Shown here: positions 18,818 through 19,975 of the stretch, piece after piece
Layout of the letters: each line of letters begins with the position of its first letter
Numbering within the stretch: position 1 is the first letter of the stretch
NCBI GenBank assembly: GCA_002751075.1
Contig: NAOQ01000621.1
Coordinates: 1 to 19,975 of the forward strand
DNA from: Ichthyophonus hoferi
Taxonomy: Eukaryota; Opisthokonta; Ichthyosporea; Ichthyophonida; Ichthyophonidae
Direction of reading: 5' to 3'
DNA length: 19,975 nt
Made by a program: the position numbers and the translations under genes
The notes under the pieces: model-generated
What the model saw: the letters and a program-made list of their open reading frames with translations, nothing else
Databases searched by the model: none
What the model was told of the DNA's origin: nothing

Positions 18818-18845
18818 CCTCCGCACCGGCGCGTCTCTCGTTTAT
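18818..18845 (+). promoter_or_regulatory. GC-rich, CpG-bearing patch, possible promoter
   Basis: CTCCGCACCGGCGCGTCTCTCG contains four CpG in a region otherwise almost free of them. It lies about 200 bases before a well-placed ATG (19039), suggesting a transcription start near here. No TATA box at the right distance. Confidence 0.3.
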
Positions 18846-19038
18846 TAGGAAGGCAGTCGGTTTGAACACCAACCTTATCTAATATTTATATGTATATATA
18901 TATAAATATCCAATATAGCTATATACTCCTTTATGTGATTACTACTCCAATTAGTTGTTTGAAACCATTTGTTCCTTGCTGGCCGAGGCAGAGGAGCAAA
19001 AGTCAACAGCTTTGATTCCATCTACATTTCAAGTCCAC

Positions 19039-19057
19039 AATGAGTAGGGGAAATAGA
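19039..19057 (+). CDS. Candidate first coding exon of a gene leaving the window
   Basis: ATG in good context (CCACAATGAG) opens MSRGNR and reaches a strong donor, GAG|GTATGT at 19058, in phase 1. A long pyrimidine tract and CAG end at 19272; the exon that would follow in phase 1 (KTHTPTTQIQQ) could leave through a donor at about 19310 (ATG|GTGAAC). The 120-codon open frame 19078-19440 instead starts in the intron and continues from the same CAG in phase 0, so it does not fit this ATG. Product not recognised; most of the gene would lie beyond the window. Confidence 0.3.
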
Positions 19058-19647
19058 GGTATGTTTGTTACATTGCTTTGTATATCCATGTTTGGATACT
19101 AGAGCTTATATTGGTGTTGATACATCAACTAAAAAGGAGTTGTTTTAAACTCGGAGTTTATTTTTCACTCCCTTTATATTCCTTTTCTCATCTTTATAAC
19201 ACAATTAAGTACACATTGTTGAAACTGGTTACCCATTTTTATATACACTTTTTTTTTTCCCTTTTGCTTCAGCAAAAACGCATACGCCAACTACACAGAT
19301 TCAACAATGGTGAACATAATGTCATTCTTCCTCTAACACGTAACTCACCTTATATTCCTGTTTCATCCTTTTCTCTGGATTTCTTCTACCTGCGTACCAC
19401 AACCTTCTTTTTTCCTTTTGTTTTACCTAACCCTCACTAAGATTCCCACCAACTATTTAGACCTCCTAAACCCTAAAACTTAATATAAGTAAAAGCTAAA
19501 AACCACGGTATACAGATATAACTATATTAACAGCAGGAATCACCAAAAGTTTGTTTTTATCATAGAGCTTCTTATATGTACCTAAAATTCTTTTTCGCCA
19601 ATTTTTAAATTGTTAATAGTGTATTATTATAGGTCAATGTATACACG

Positions 19648-19676
19648 ATCGGCCTGTAATCGGCCTGTAATCGGCC
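19648..19676. repeat. 11-bp tandem repeat
   Basis: About 2.6 copies of ATCGGCCTGTA, followed by a C8 run at 19685-19692. The rest of 19450-19975 is AT-rich with no supported gene. Confidence 0.75.
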
Positions 19677-19975
19677 ACCTCGTGCCCCCCCCAGATGGCC
19701 CTAGATGTCATTTTACCTTTTCAAATTTTTTTATTATTTTTTCTCTTCACGGACACAGTAATTAATCAGTATTTTTTAAATGTATAGTTTGTCTTTTAAG
19801 ATTTAATCAGTTGGTATTTTTGTCTTTTTAAAAGGCGTAAATACTCCATTTAACACCAAGATAGATAGAAACTCCTTTAGTACTGAACAAATAACTAATA
19901 CTTGTGACACTCATACGTCACTCTCCTAATTAGTTTTTTTTGGTTGAGCTTTCATACAAACATGCGAAACCCCCC

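Overview
The window looks like a low-GC (roughly 30%) nuclear segment of an invertebrate animal. The genes are split by AT-rich introns with GT..AG borders, TATA boxes and AATAAA signals fit eukaryotic transcription, and the recognisable proteins (a sororin-like cohesin regulator and an F-type-lectin-domain surface protein) are animal types. The sequence does not fix the phylum. Nothing prokaryotic, no CRISPR array and no tRNA or rRNA gene was seen. All homology calls were made by eye.

Layout. 1-480: simple repeats. 501-3541 (+): the 3' part of a split gene whose last exon encodes a sororin (CDCA5) C-terminal domain; two diverged copies of a ~400-bp repeat lie in or next to its introns. 3650-7900: mostly gene-poor AT-rich DNA with short repeats, a pair of adjacent hairpins (5460-5525) and only weak coding candidates. 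7984-10692 (-): an apparently complete gene with TATA box, signal-peptide exon, one intact F-type lectin domain on two exons, a hydrophobic tail exon and a poly(A) signal. Its first intron holds a decayed second copy of the lectin-domain exon pair. 10700-12340: AT-rich spacer. 12345-13785 (+): a compact two-exon gene with TATA box and poly(A) signal, product unrecognised. 14530-14830: a possible Gag fossil. 15000-18800: AT-rich DNA with scattered coding-like islands that could not be assigned. 18820-end (+): a GC-richer promoter-like patch and the likely first exon of a gene that leaves the window.

The genes do not form an obvious pathway: one is a nuclear cell-cycle factor, one a secreted or membrane lectin-like protein, one unknown. 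The most informative points are the sororin homologue, recognisable only by its last ~40 residues, and the lectin gene, in which a phase-symmetric domain module has been duplicated and one copy has decayed in place without breaking the reading frame of the rest.
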